Positions 46,706-56,422 of a stretch of 64,000 nt of DNA are shown piece by piece. Source of the DNA: DASQZK01 sp963763215 (GTDB lineage Bacteria; Bacteroidota; Bacteroidia; Bacteroidales; GCA-2748055); NCBI GenBank assembly GCA_963763215.1, contig CAVXNX010000009.1, positions 62,001 to 126,000 on the forward strand, written 5' to 3'. How positions within the stretch are numbered: the first letter of the stretch is position 1; each line of letters opens with the position of its first letter. A program made the translations under genes and the position numbers. Under the pieces are notes generated by a model. The model had not been told where the DNA came from, searched no databases, and saw only the letters and a program-made list of their open reading frames with translations.

Positions 46706-46956
46706 GATTACACAGTTTAGAGCAGGACAGAGGTGAATTTTAAGGTTCTCTATTCAAATTTAGGAAACTTTCGTAAAAGTGTGCGGATTTCAGATGATCA
46801 TTTAATGCTTTTGCGAAAGACAAATTTAAAGGTCAGTTCATTTTCTATTATGCTCTCGGAATCGCATAAACGCCCTACTAATCCCTCCTGGTGTCGGGAT
46901 GAGTTCGACTTGAACTTTTCATTGCCCCCTTCGGGCTTTTGAAAAGTTAGTCTCAT

Positions 46957-48363
46957 TCACTTTCCGATACAGAAATTCCTGAAAATATTCCCCAAAATCT
47001 CATCGGGTGTGACTTCACCGGTGATTTCTCCGATATAATGAATGACCTGCCGGATGTCCTGCGCGATCAGATCCTCCGGAATGTAGGCGTCCAGCCCTTC
47101 ATAAGCCCGGTTCAGACTCTCGCCGGCATGGAGCAAAGCCTCATAATGACGGGCATTGGATACGATGATGTCGCTGTCCTTCAGGTGGGTGATCTCCGAC
47201 GATTCGATCAGCATCCGCTGGAGTTCATCCAGGTGATCGTCTTTTTCTGCCGAGAGGAAGATGATCTTCTCATCCGGATTCATTATTAACGATTCCCGGA
47301 GACGATCAACCGTTTCCGGAGTTTCGAGATCGATTTTATTAATGACGAGCACCAGGTGTTTGACAGATCCGGCGGTCTGCTTTCGGATCTCTTTCACCGC
47401 GGACATGGTGGTTTCGGCCGGATCGCCCGCATCGCCCATCAAGAGCACGATGGCTGCCTGGCCGATCTTCTGGTAGGTTTTCCGGATCCCGAGATTTTCG
47501 ATCACATCGGCCGTCTCTCTCAGTCCGGCGGTATCGATAAACCGGAACGTAATGCCTTCGATCACCACCGTATCCTCGATCACATCCCGGGTGGTGCCGG
47601 CGATTTCCGATACGATGGCCCGGTCCTCATTCAGCAGCCGGTTAAGCAGGGTGGACTTGCCCACGTTGGGTTTCCCGATGATGGCCACCGGTACGCCATT
47701 CTTAATGGCATTGCCCAGGCTGAATGATGAGATGAGCCGGTCGATGACGTTTTTGATATGTTCGACCAGGGTCTTCAGTTCCTTCCGGTTGGCAAATTCG
47801 ACGTCTTCCTCGCTGAAATCGAGCTCGAGTTCAATGAGCGAGGCGAAATCCAGCAGGGCTTTCCGCAGTTTGCTGAGCTCCTGGGAAAAGCCGCCGCGCA
47901 TCTGGTCCATAGCAATGCGGTGGGCCGCTGCCGATTCGGAGGCGACCAGGTCGGCCACTGCCTCGGCCTGTGACAGATCCATCTTGCCATTCAGGTAGGC
48001 ACGCTGGGTGAATTCACCGGGACGGGCCATCACCGCCCCGTGATGTATCAAAAGCTCAATGATCTTTTTCTGGATCCACGTTGAAGCATGGCAGGTGATC
48101 TCGATGGAGTCTTCACCGGTGTAAGAGCGGGGTGCCCTAAAGAGGCTGAACAGTACGTCATCAACGACTTCATCGCCGTCCATGATATCGCCGTGATGAA
48201 TGGTATTGGGTTCCTGCCTGGCCAGAATCTTGGTCCGGTCTCCGGGCCTGAAGATCTTTTCGCAAATCGCAAAGGTATCCTTTCCGGATACCCTGATCAG
48301 GGCAATCGCCCCCGATCCGGAAGTGGCAGGGGCACATATGGTGGTGTCGAAATCCATGGTCAC
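46957..48363 (-). CDS. mnmE: tRNA uridine-5-carboxymethylaminomethyl modification GTPase
   Basis: The 468-residue product has the N-terminal folate-binding TrmE domain (MTMDFDTTICAPATSGSGAI), the G domain with AIIGKPNVGKSTLLNRLLNE near 225 and AIVSEIAGTTRDVIED, and the C-terminal catalytic C-I-G-K. With MnmG it makes the cmnm5 modification at the wobble U34 of several tRNAs. All key motifs are intact. Either of the first two ATGs may start it. Confidence 0.97.
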   Translation of the reverse strand: MTMDFDTTICAPATSGSGAIALIRVSGKDTFAICEKIFRPGDRTKILARQEPNTIHHGDIMDGDEVVDDVLFSLFRAPRSYTGEDSIEITCHASTWIQKKIIELLIHHGAVMARPGEFTQRAYLNGKMDLSQAEAVADLVASESAAAHRIAMDQMRGGFSQELSKLRKALLDFASLIELELDFSEEDVEFANRKELKTLVEHIKNVIDRLISSFSLGNAIKNGVPVAIIGKPNVGKSTLLNRLLNEDRAIVSEIAGTTRDVIEDTVVIEGITFRFIDTAGLRETADVIENLGIRKTYQKIGQAAIVLLMGDAGDPAETTMSAVKEIRKQTAGSVKHLVLVINKIDLETPETVDRLRESLIMNPDEKIIFLSAEKDDHLDELQRMLIESSEITHLKDSDIIVSNARHYEALLHAGESLNRAYEGLDAYIPEDLIAQDIRQVIHYIGEITGEVTPDEILGNIFRNFCIGK

Positions 48364-48565
48364 ACAAAGATAAATGAATAATCAGTGAATTCTTTATGCA
48401 GGAACAGGAGAGGGAGGAATTTGTTGGAAGATTGCCCATTGTAAAATAGTTCGCATTTCGGAAACCGGATTTTGGACAAGCCTCCCATAGTGTCTAAACA
48501 GACGTTATTTGCCATGGGGTGGGTAAACTCCGGGGGTTCGTTTTCCCGAATTAAAAAATTATCCC

Positions 48566-48573
48566 TACTTTTG
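48566..48573 (+). promoter_or_regulatory. Bacteroidota -7 box before sucD
   Basis: TACTTTTG fits TAnnTTTG, the -7 consensus of Bacteroidota housekeeping sigma, 21 bases before the sucD ATG. The -33 element is weak. Confidence 0.5.
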
Positions 48574-48594
48574 ATCTTTAAAAATTTCAAAGCG

Positions 48595-49461
48595 ATGAGC
48601 GTTTTACTTAGCAAAGACTCAAAAGTTCTGATCCAGGGTTTTACCGGCAGCGAGGGCAGCTTCCATGCCGGTCAGATGATTGAATACGGCACGCAGGTCG
48701 TGGGAGGGGTTACTCCCGGGAAAGGCGGTCAGGAACATCTTGGACGCCCGGTATTCAATACGGTCAAGGATGCCGTGGATCAGGTACAGGCCGATACATC
48801 GGTGATTTTCGTCCCTCCGGCCTTTGCCGCCGATGCGATCATGGAGGCCGCTGACGCTGGCATAAAGCTGATCGTCGCGATTACGGAAGGCATTCCGGTG
48901 TCCGATATGGTTAAAGTGAAAGAATATTTGCGTAACCGGCCCTCAAGGCTTATTGGTCCCAACTGTCCCGGGATTATCACACCCGGGGAAGCCAAGGTAG
49001 GCATTATGCCTGGCTTTATCCATCAGAAGGGAGTCGTCGGCATTGTGTCCCGCTCAGGGACGCTCACTTATGAAGCGGTTGACCAGGTGACCAAGACCGG
49101 CCTGGGCCAGTCAACCTGTATCGGTATTGGGGGAGATCCCATCGTGGGAACGACCACCCTCGATGCAATCAAACTCTTTATGGAGGACGAACAGACCAAA
49201 GGTATCATCATGATCGGCGAAATCGGAGGAAGCATGGAAGCGGAAGCTGCTGAATGGATCAAAGAACACGGAACCAAGCCGGTTGCGGGATTCATTGCCG
49301 GTCAGACTGCTCCGAAAGGACGAAGAATGGGCCATGCCGGGGCCATCATCGGCGGGAAAAGTGATACGGCTGCCGCCAAGATGGCCATCATGAGGGAATG
49401 TGGCATCACTGTTGTCGAATCCCCCGCCGACCTTGGAAGCACCATCGCCTCCCTGCTCTGA
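48595..49461 (+). CDS. sucD: succinyl-CoA ligase alpha subunit
   Basis: Starting MSVLLSKDSKVLIQGFTGSE (ATG 48595; the longer frame upstream is not protein-like), the 288-residue product has the CoA-binding Rossmann domain (LIQGFTGSEGSFHAGQMIEY), RLIGPNCPGIITPGEAKVGI, and the phospho-His site AGQTAPKGRRMGHAGAIIGG (active His in MGHAGA). It catalyses ATP/GTP-linked interconversion of succinate and succinyl-CoA with SucC. The sucC partner is not next to it. No frame problem. Confidence 0.97.
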   Translation: MSVLLSKDSKVLIQGFTGSEGSFHAGQMIEYGTQVVGGVTPGKGGQEHLGRPVFNTVKDAVDQVQADTSVIFVPPAFAADAIMEAADAGIKLIVAITEGIPVSDMVKVKEYLRNRPSRLIGPNCPGIITPGEAKVGIMPGFIHQKGVVGIVSRSGTLTYEAVDQVTKTGLGQSTCIGIGGDPIVGTTTLDAIKLFMEDEQTKGIIMIGEIGGSMEAEAAEWIKEHGTKPVAGFIAGQTAPKGRRMGHAGAIIGGKSDTAAAKMAIMRECGITVVESPADLGSTIASLL

Positions 49462-49476
49462 TCATTTCTGCGAATC

Positions 49477-50228
49477 ATGGCTGAACCGATGGAACAATCG
49501 ATAAGGGCTGCTGCCGAAGTCATAAAAAAATCCCGGCATACCACCGCGTTCACCGGAGCCGGGATTTCCGTCGAAAGCGGAATCCCGCCTTTTCGAGGTC
49601 CGGAAGGGCTGTGGACGAAATATGATCCCAAATACCTGGATATTGAATATTTCCTGTCCCATGCTGAAGAATCCTGGAACGTGATCAAAACACTTTTTTA
49701 TGATTTTTTTGGCAAGGTCTCACCCAACCGGGCTCATGTATCTCTTGCCCGCCTCGAGGAAGCAGGATTACTGAAAGCCATCATCACCCAGAATATCGAT
49801 AACCTTCACCAGGAAGCCGGGTGCAGGGCGGTTATCGAGTTCCACGGGAACTACCGGATGCTTGCCTGTCCAAAATGCGGCCGTAAATACCCCGCCGATG
49901 AGGTTATTTCTGAAACGTTGCCACCAAGGTGCACATTTGACCACAGTATTCTTAAGCCCGATTTCGTTTTCTTCGGCGAACCCATTCCTGAGCGGGCCAG
50001 TGAGGCCGCCTTCCATGAAGCCAGCGTGGCCGATGTTTTCCTCCTTGTGGGCACCACCGGTGAAGTGATGCCGGCCAATATGATCCCCGGCTCGCCAAAC
50101 AAAACGGGGCAACCATCATTGAAGTCAATACCGATCCTTCAGCCTATACTACCGATGTGACGGATATTTTTCTCCCGGGCAGGGCAGGGGAAATCCTTCC
50201 CGAAATGGTCGAATTGATCTTTCAGTGA
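49477..50228 (+). CDS. NAD-dependent protein deacylase (sirtuin), frame broken near 50095
   Basis: The 250-residue class-III sirtuin has the NAD site TTAFTGAGISVESGIPPFRG, ITQNIDNLHQEAG with the catalytic His in EFHGNY, and zinc ligands CPKC and, later, RCTFDH, where the fourth ligand of the usual C-x-x-C is Asp (C-T-F-D). After NMIPG near 50095 the frame shifts to KQNGATIIEVNTDPSAYTTD, ending at 50228. It removes acyl groups from lysines. The altered zinc site is unusual and could be a base error or a true Cys-Cys-Cys-Asp site. Confidence 0.85.
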
Positions 50229-50308
50229 TTCAGTTGTTTACCCTCCGACTTTACATCCCGTTCGAATTTCAAGGAGCGGGATTTATTGTTTAAATCGAAT
50301 ATCTTTCT

Positions 50309-50316
50309 TTTATTTG
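50309..50316 (+). promoter_or_regulatory. possible -7 box before fabG
   Basis: TTTATTTG resembles TAnnTTTG with one mismatch, 20 bases after a TTG (50286-50288) and 24 before the ATG. Spacing is right for a Bacteroidota promoter. Confidence 0.35.
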
Positions 50317-50340
50317 CACGAATTAAAACTCATCTGAAAA

Positions 50341-51087
50341 ATGGATTTACTTAAAGGAAAAACAGCTGTCATCACCGGAGCAGCCAGGGGTATCGGACGG
50401 CAAATCGCTGTGTCTTTTGCCCGTGAGGGAGCCAATGTCGCCTTCACGGATCTGAACCTCGACGAGAATATGAAATCGCTCGAAGCCGAGCTGAAGGCTT
50501 TAGGGGTCAATGCAAAGGGATATGCTTCGGATGCCAGTCAATATCAGCAGACAGACGATGTGGTGAACCAGATCGCCGGCGACTTTGAACGGATCGACAT
50601 CCTGGTTAACAATGCCGGGATCACCCGCGACACGCTGTTAATGCGAATGGACGAAGAAACCTGGGACCTGGTGATCAAGGTCAACCTGAAATCGGTGTTC
50701 AACTTCACCAAGGCTGTACAGAAAGTCATGCTGAAGCAGCGTTTCGGCTCCATCATCAACATGAGTTCTGTCGTCGGTGTATCGGGAAATGCAGGCCAGG
50801 CGAACTATTCCGCTTCCAAAGCCGGAATCATCGGCTTCACCAAATCGGTTGCCAAAGAACTCGGTTCACGAGGCATTCGCTGCAATGCCATTGCTCCGGG
50901 ATTCATCATCACGGAAATGACGGCAAAACTTCCGGAAGATGTCAGGCAGGAATGGATCAAGGGTATCCCGCTGAGAAGGGGAGGCACCCCGGAGGATGTG
51001 GCCAATGTCTGCCTGTTCCTCGGATCGGACCTTTCATCGTACGTCAGTGGCCAGGTGATCAACGTTTGCGGCGCTATGAACACCTGA
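50341..51087 (+). CDS. fabG: 3-oxoacyl-ACP reductase
   Basis: The 248-residue short-chain dehydrogenase has AVITGAARGIGRQIAVSF (NADPH-binding T-G-x-x-x-G-x-G), the N-N-A-G in ILVNNAGITRDTLLMRM, and the catalytic Ser in INMSSVVG plus Y-x-x-x-K in ANYSASKAG. It reduces 3-oxoacyl-ACP in fatty acid elongation. Full length and motif-complete, and FabG-type rather than a general oxidoreductase by the V-G-V-S-G-N-A-G-Q-A-N-Y region. Confidence 0.95.
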   Translation: MDLLKGKTAVITGAARGIGRQIAVSFAREGANVAFTDLNLDENMKSLEAELKALGVNAKGYASDASQYQQTDDVVNQIAGDFERIDILVNNAGITRDTLLMRMDEETWDLVIKVNLKSVFNFTKAVQKVMLKQRFGSIINMSSVVGVSGNAGQANYSASKAGIIGFTKSVAKELGSRGIRCNAIAPGFIITEMTAKLPEDVRQEWIKGIPLRRGGTPEDVANVCLFLGSDLSSYVSGQVINVCGAMNT

Positions 51088-51160
51088 TAATTTTTCAAAC
51101 AAACCGGCGAATTTCCCCTGAAATTGTTTAATTTCACGGGATATTTGCCGGGGACTTGTT

Positions 51161-52163
51161 ATGAGAAAGACACGCATTCTTTTCACAGGGTTGTTCTTCT
51201 TGTTTATTGCCGGTTGCATTCCCGGGAAATATTTATCTTTTGACACGCTGGAACCCGCTGAGATCACGTTCCCCCCGGATGTCAAAAAAGTTTTGGTCTT
51301 CAATTTCGCTTATCTGCCCTCCGCCGACACATCCGCCTTTAATGAGGTCCACCGCTTAAAGCCGAAGGAACAATATTTTGTCGATACCATCGTCATCCAT
51401 AGTGTTTTCAACGGCCTCTTTTCCGTTCTCGACAATTCCCCGGCCAGTTTTCTCAACGATGCCCCTTATTATGAATTGCGGCCGGAAGACACCACGGCTT
51501 TCCTGAAACCGCTTTCACAAGCAGCCATCGACCATCTCTGTGACACGTTCAATGTTGACGCCGTGATTTCCTTTGAGTATTACGCTCTGTCACTGGATGT
51601 CCGGGCTTATAACACGGTGACCTACGACGAAGGATTTGAATATGTCGGTGCCGCTGATGAAGCCTTGTACAGGGTTATGTTCTGGAGGATCTATGACCGG
51701 CAGGAGGGTGTCATCAATGAAAAAATGATGCGGGACACGTTATATTGGTCGGCCTATGGCGCCGATGAAGATGAAGCCCGCCGGAACCTCCCCGAAATCG
51801 GGGATATCCTCAGGGAAGCCTTCTGGTATGGCGGGTATAAATACGGCACGGAAATCTCACCGAGTTGGGATGAGGTCAAACGGTCGTATTTTGAGATTCA
51901 GGGAGTCCAGGGCGACAGTCTCTCACTGGATGAGGACAGGCTAAAGCGCCTTAGCAGAAGGCAAAAAGAGGATCAGGGCTTACAAGGCAGCCTACAACCT
52001 CGCCGTGTATTATGAAATGCATGACAGCTTGACGACGGCTATAAATTGGATCGACCGCGCTCTTCAACTCAGGCCTGATGCGGGAATCGCAAAATACTAC
52101 CAGCGCGAACTGGATAAACGGAAAAAATCCCTTCCTGAACTGGAGAAGCAGCTGACTCACTAA
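51161..52163 (+). CDS. DUF6340-type lipoprotein with TPR tail, frame broken near 51955
   Basis: A lipoprotein signal (RILFTGLFFLFIAGCIPGKY, Cys near 19) starts a Bacteroidota-specific domain with FPPDVKKVLVFNFAYLPSAD and QAAIDHLCDTFNVDAVISF. After the break near 51955 (KRLSRRQKED to RIRAYKAAYNLAVYYEMHDS) a TPR-like helix pair follows (LTTAINWIDRALQLRPDAG) and the protein ends KQLTH at 52163. About 333 residues. These proteins sit at the cell surface with no known role. The next gene starts 19 bases later. Confidence 0.8.
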
Positions 52164-52181
52164 TTTTTAAGCAAGCAAGTC

Positions 52182-53421
52182 ATGTATAATTTTGTGTTTT
52201 TTACGATCCTCGCCATTCTGATTCTCGGATTCGCTCTGGAAAGATGGCTCGAATTTCTGAACCTTAAAAATACCTTTACCTCACCTCCCGAAGAACTGTC
52301 GGACGTTTATGAAGCCTCGCGTTACGAGCAATCCCAGAAGTACAAAAGAGTGAACACGCGGTTTTCGTTCATCACCAGTACACTCAGCCTGATATTGGTC
52401 CTCCTGATGCTCTTCCTTGGCGGATTTGCCCTGGTAAACAGGATCGCCTTCGACATTTCCGGCCATTACATTGTCGTCGCCCTGGTATTCTTCGGGATCC
52501 TGATGCTGGGATCGGATCTGCTGATGCTTCCCTTTTCAGTTTATGACACCTTTGTGATTGAAGAGAAATTCGGCTTTAACAAGACGACGCCGAAGATTTT
52601 TATCCTGGATAAACTGAAATCATGGATCGTGGGCGCGATCATCGGAGGCGGACTGATCGCCTTGATTATCTGGTTCTATAAACTGACGGGGAGAAATTTC
52701 TGGTTTTGGGCATGGATCCTGGTCTCGGTATTTACCATCCTGATGACCATGTTTTATTCCAACCTGATCGTTCCGCTATTCAACAAGCAGACACCACTCG
52801 AAGAGGGAGAACTGCGGAGTGCCATTGAATCATTTTCCCGGAGGGCAGGCTTTCAGCTGACGAATATTTACGTCATTGACGGTTCCAGGCGTTCGACAAA
52901 ATCCAATGCATATTTTACCGGACTGGGGGCGAAGAAGAGGATCGTTCTTTACGACACGCTGATCCAGGATCTGTCAACGGAAGAAATCGTGGCAGTGCTC
53001 GCCCATGAAATCGGGCATTACAAAAAGAAACATATCGTGACGGGAACCATCCTGGGCATTATTCAGACGGGTCTCACCCTTTTTATTTTCTCGTTATTTT
53101 TGAATAATCCCGCATCTGTCGGCTGCTCTGGGCGTCAGGGAACCCAATTTTCACATCAGTGTCATTGCCTTTGGCATCTTGTATTCACCCGTTTCCCTGG
53201 TTATTGGTTTGATATTCAATAATATAAGCCGAAGAAATGAATACCAGGCAGACCGCTATGCCGCGGAATTCGAAAAGGCTGACCCGTTGATATCGGCTTT
53301 GAAAAAGCTGACATCGAAGAATTTAAGCAATCTCACTCCTCATCCGCTTTATGTACGGTTCCACTATTCTCATCCCACATTGCTGGAAAGGGTGAGGGCC
53401 CTCCAGCGTTTTCAGAAATGA
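52182..53421 (+). CDS. M48-family membrane metallopeptidase (Ste24-like), frame broken near 53113
   Basis: The product has several N-terminal membrane helices (ALERWLEFLNLKN, MFYSNLIVPLFNKQTPLEEG) and zinc motif VLAHEIGHYKKKHIV; the third ligand is in the second frame, NEYQADRYAAEFEKADPLIS. After NNPAS near 53113 the frame shifts to LSAALGVREPNFHIS and FGILYSPVSLVIGLIF, ending at 53421. About 412 residues, the size of CAAX prenyl protease 1. It likely degrades or processes membrane proteins at the inner membrane. It follows the DUF6340 gene closely, so the two may be cotranscribed. Confidence 0.88.
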
Positions 53422-53431
53422 GTTCCGAAGG

Positions 53432-53956
53432 TTATTTTTCCGGGACGATTTCTTCGGGAAGCGGCTCTCCGGCCGGGATGAAGGTCATGGATACCGAATT
53501 GACGCAATGCCGGGTTTCTTTCGCTGTAAAACCTTCTCCTAAAAAAACATGCCCCAGGTGAGCACCGCAATTGGCACAAAGGATTTCCGTTCTTCGGCCG
53601 TCGGCATCCGGTTGCCTTTTCACGGCTCCCGGAATCTCATCGTCGAAACTCGGCCATCCGCAATGACTGTCAAATTTATCGGATGACCTGTACAATGGAG
53701 CATTACAGCGCTTACAGATGTAAGTCCCTTTTTCCTTGTTATCGACATATTTACCTGTCCATGGTCTTTCCGTTCCCTTATTGAGCATCACGAATTTTTC
53801 GAATTCAGTCAGTTTATTGTATGTATGGGGATGATCGTTCGTGGCTACGTGTTCTTTCTGATCCTTTTCCATGATTTCCGATTTTTTTGTTTCCTGCGCA
53901 AATGAGGTCATTGCAAAGCCGGCAAAAAGCAGCATGATGGCAATGATTGTTTTCAT
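53432..53956 (-). CDS. msrB: secreted peptide-methionine (R)-S-oxide reductase
   Basis: A signal peptide (MKTIIAIMLLFAGFAMTSFA) precedes a complete MsrB domain: KGTYICKRCNAPLYRSSDKF and TEILCANCGAHLGHVF (zinc C-x-x-C pairs), and RHCVNSVSMTFIP with the catalytic Cys. It repairs R-methionine sulfoxide in periplasmic proteins. 174 residues. Single gene, convergent with the M48 peptidase gene. Confidence 0.95.
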   Translation of the reverse strand: MKTIIAIMLLFAGFAMTSFAQETKKSEIMEKDQKEHVATNDHPHTYNKLTEFEKFVMLNKGTERPWTGKYVDNKEKGTYICKRCNAPLYRSSDKFDSHCGWPSFDDEIPGAVKRQPDADGRRTEILCANCGAHLGHVFLGEGFTAKETRHCVNSVSMTFIPAGEPLPEEIVPEK

Positions 53957-54418
53957 TTTTCCTGAGTTTTAATGTATAAACGCAGGAAATCCGTGTTTGG
54001 TTTATGAAGGGATGGAATTTGGAATCATGCCATTATGGATCTCTGGAAATGATCCGGATGTTGAAGCTTCAACGGCAAATTGTCGCTATTTTCGTCAATT
54101 TTAGCCGAAAAAGGGTGAATGCCGATATCTTGAATCCCTTCTGAAACCCGCATAAAAACAGCCTGTTGAAAACTTTTCATCAAATTGTCCGGAAACGGAC
54201 GCTGAGATTTGGGGGGTCGAACCCATTAAGGGGCGGCGAGTTTGGAAGGCGGGGGAGGGACCCACCCAAAAAAAGCCAGAAAGAACGAAAGGCCCTTCCT
54301 GCGCCCTTTCAGTAAGTGAGATCCGTAATGCGAGCCCCTCAATAAATCTTTTTTTCTCCTTTTGCGCACCGGTGAACGACCCGATTTGCGAAAGAAACGT
54401 TCGGCGAAAACACGACAT
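53957..54418. other. intergenic stretch upstream of msrB
   Basis: About 460 bases between msrB and the tRNA gene terminator. A 114-codon minus-strand frame at 54101-54445 is not protein-like. No repeat or RNA gene found. Confidence 0.4.
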
Positions 54419-54447
54419 AAAAAAGGTGACCTGTATCCTGGTCACCT
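54419..54447 (-). terminator. terminator of the tRNA-Gly gene
   Basis: On the minus strand, AGGTGACC pairs with GGTCACCT around an 8-base loop and is followed by six T residues. It is 13 bases beyond the tRNA 3' end. Confidence 0.8.
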
Positions 54448-54460
54448 TCCTGGTTATCAG

Positions 54461-54532
54461 AGCGGGAAACGGGGATCGAACCCGCGACCCTCAGCTTGGG
54501 AAGCTGATGCTCTACCACTGAGCTACTCCCGC
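54461..54532 (-). tRNA. tRNA-Gly (anticodon CCC)
   Basis: The minus strand gives a full cloverleaf: acceptor GCGGGAG paired with TTCCCGC, D arm with AGCTCAGTGGTAGAGC, anticodon stem TCAGC/GCTGA with loop TTCCCAA (anticodon CCC), and T arm GCGGGTTCGATCCCCGT. Seventy-two bases without CCA. Reads GGG codons. Confidence 0.95.
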
Positions 54533-54752
54533 TTTTGAGCTTACAAAATTAATTTTTTTCTGTTATGACCCGTACAAATTCAAAAATTTTTTCCTGGAAA
54601 AGCCAACTTCATGCCCCGGCATTTACCCCCTTCGTGCTCTTCCCGTACCCACGTATCCACCAAGACGGGCGGGTTGCGACCTGCCCCTACGGATGGCCTC
54701 AAAAGACCTTATAAATATTCCGATATGATGACTGACTGACCGATAATGTTTT

Positions 54753-56265
54753 CCTGCAGATCGCGAGGATTTCTGCGGAAACAATTTAAAACCTCAGCGT
54801 AAATCAGCGGTATCAGCGGGAAATTTTTTCCTGGTAGTGCTTCGGTAAATGTTTTCCCGCAGATCGCGCGGATTACCGCAGAAAGAATCGAAAACTTCTG
54901 CGTAAATCAGCGGTATCAGCGGGAATTTTTTTCCTTGTAATGCTTCGGTTTATGTTTTCCCGCAGATCGCGCGGATTACCGCAGAAGCAATCAAAACTTC
55001 AGCGTAAATCAGCGATATCAGCGGGAAATTTTTTCCTGGTAGTGCTTCGTTTAATGTTTTCCCGCAGATCGCGCGGATTACCGCGGAAACAATCAAAACC
55101 TCAGCGTAAATCAGCGGTATCAGCGGGAATTTTTTTCCTGGTAATGCTTCGGTTAATGTTTTCCCGCAGATCGCGCGGATTACCGCGGAAACAATCAAAA
55201 CGTCAGCGTAAATCAGCGGTATCTGCGGGAATTTTTTTCCTGGTAATGCTTCGGTTAATGTTTTCCCGCAGATCGCGCGGATTACCGCAGAAACAATCAA
55301 AACCTCAGCGTAAATCAGCGATATCAGCGGGAATTTTTTTCCTGGTAATGCTTCGGTTAATGTTTTCCCGCAGATCGCGCGGATTACCGCGGAAACAATC
55401 TAAACCTTCAGCGTAAATCAGCGGTATCAGCGGGAATTTTTTTCCTGGTAATGCTTCGGTTAATGTTTTCCCGCAGATCGCGCGGATTACCGCGGAAACA
55501 ATCTAAAACCTCTGCGTAAATCAGCGATATCTGCGGGAAATTTTTTCCTTGTAATGCTTCGGTTAATGTTTTCCCGCAGATCGCGCGGATTACCGCAGAA
55601 GCAATCAAAACCTCTGCGTAAATCAGCGATATCAGCGGGAAATTTTTTCCTGGTAGTGCTTCGATAAATGTATTCCCGCAGATCGCGCGGATTACCGCGG
55701 AAACAATCAAAACCTCTGCGTAAATCAGCGATATCTGCGGGAAATTTTTTCCTGGTAGTGCTTCGGTTAATGTTTTCCCGCAGATCGCGCGGATTACCGC
55801 AGAAACAATCAAAACTTCAGCGTAAATCAGCGATATCTGCGGGAAATTTTTTCCTGGTAGTGCTTCGATAAATGTATTCCCGCAGATCGCGCAGATTACC
55901 GCAGAAACAATCGAAAACGTCTGCGTAAATCGGCGATATCTGCGGGAATATTTTTTCCTGGTAGTGCTTCGGTTAATGTTTTCCCGCAGATCGCGCGGAT
56001 TTCCGCAGAAAGAATCGAAAACGTCAGCGTAAATCAGCGACATCAGCGGGAAATTTTTTCCTGGTAGTGTTTCGTTTAATGTTTTTCCGCAGATCGCGCG
56101 GATTTCCGCAGAAGCAATCTAAAACTTCAGCGTAAATCAGCGGTATCAGCGGGAATTTTTTTCCTGGTAATGCTTCGATAAATGTATTCCCGCAGATCGC
56201 GCGGATTTCCGCAGAAAGAATCGAAAACGTCAGCGTAAATCGGCGGTATCAGCGGGAATTTTTTC
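54753..56265. repeat. array of about fifteen 102-104 bp palindromic tandem repeats
   Basis: Units start at about 54753, 54856, 54959, 55061, 55163, 55265, 55367, 55470, 55573, 55675, 55777, 55879, 55983, 56086 and 56189. Each has a CCCGCAGATCGCGCGGATT half, a short spacer (acaatcaaaac type), a CGTAAATCAGCGATATCAG half that is nearly its reverse complement, and a linker tttttCCTGGTAATGCTTCG. So every unit can fold into a long hairpin. Units vary at single positions (cag/ctg, ggat/gatt). No spacers unlike the units, hence not CRISPR. Open frames across it arise because 102 is a multiple of 3. Confidence 0.9.
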
Positions 56266-56422
56266 CTGGACATTGAACTTAAACTCGTCCGAATAAACAT
56301 TTACTTTTCGTTTCATAGTCCTGTTTTTTGTTTACATTTTTTGTAAACCTATTTCAGGATAAGTCAATTTGAAAAAAACTTCCTCTTCCCGTACCCGCGT
56401 ACCCACGTTCCTCCGTTCCCGC

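Noticed and set aside
54940..56043. Open frames of 116-211 codons on both strands across the repeat array
   Set aside because: They repeat a 34-residue unit only because 102 bases is a multiple of three. Composition is Arg/Ser/Lys biased and both strands are open, so they are not genes.
54753..56265. CRISPR array
   Set aside because: Units are 102-104 bp with no distinct spacers and no cas genes nearby.
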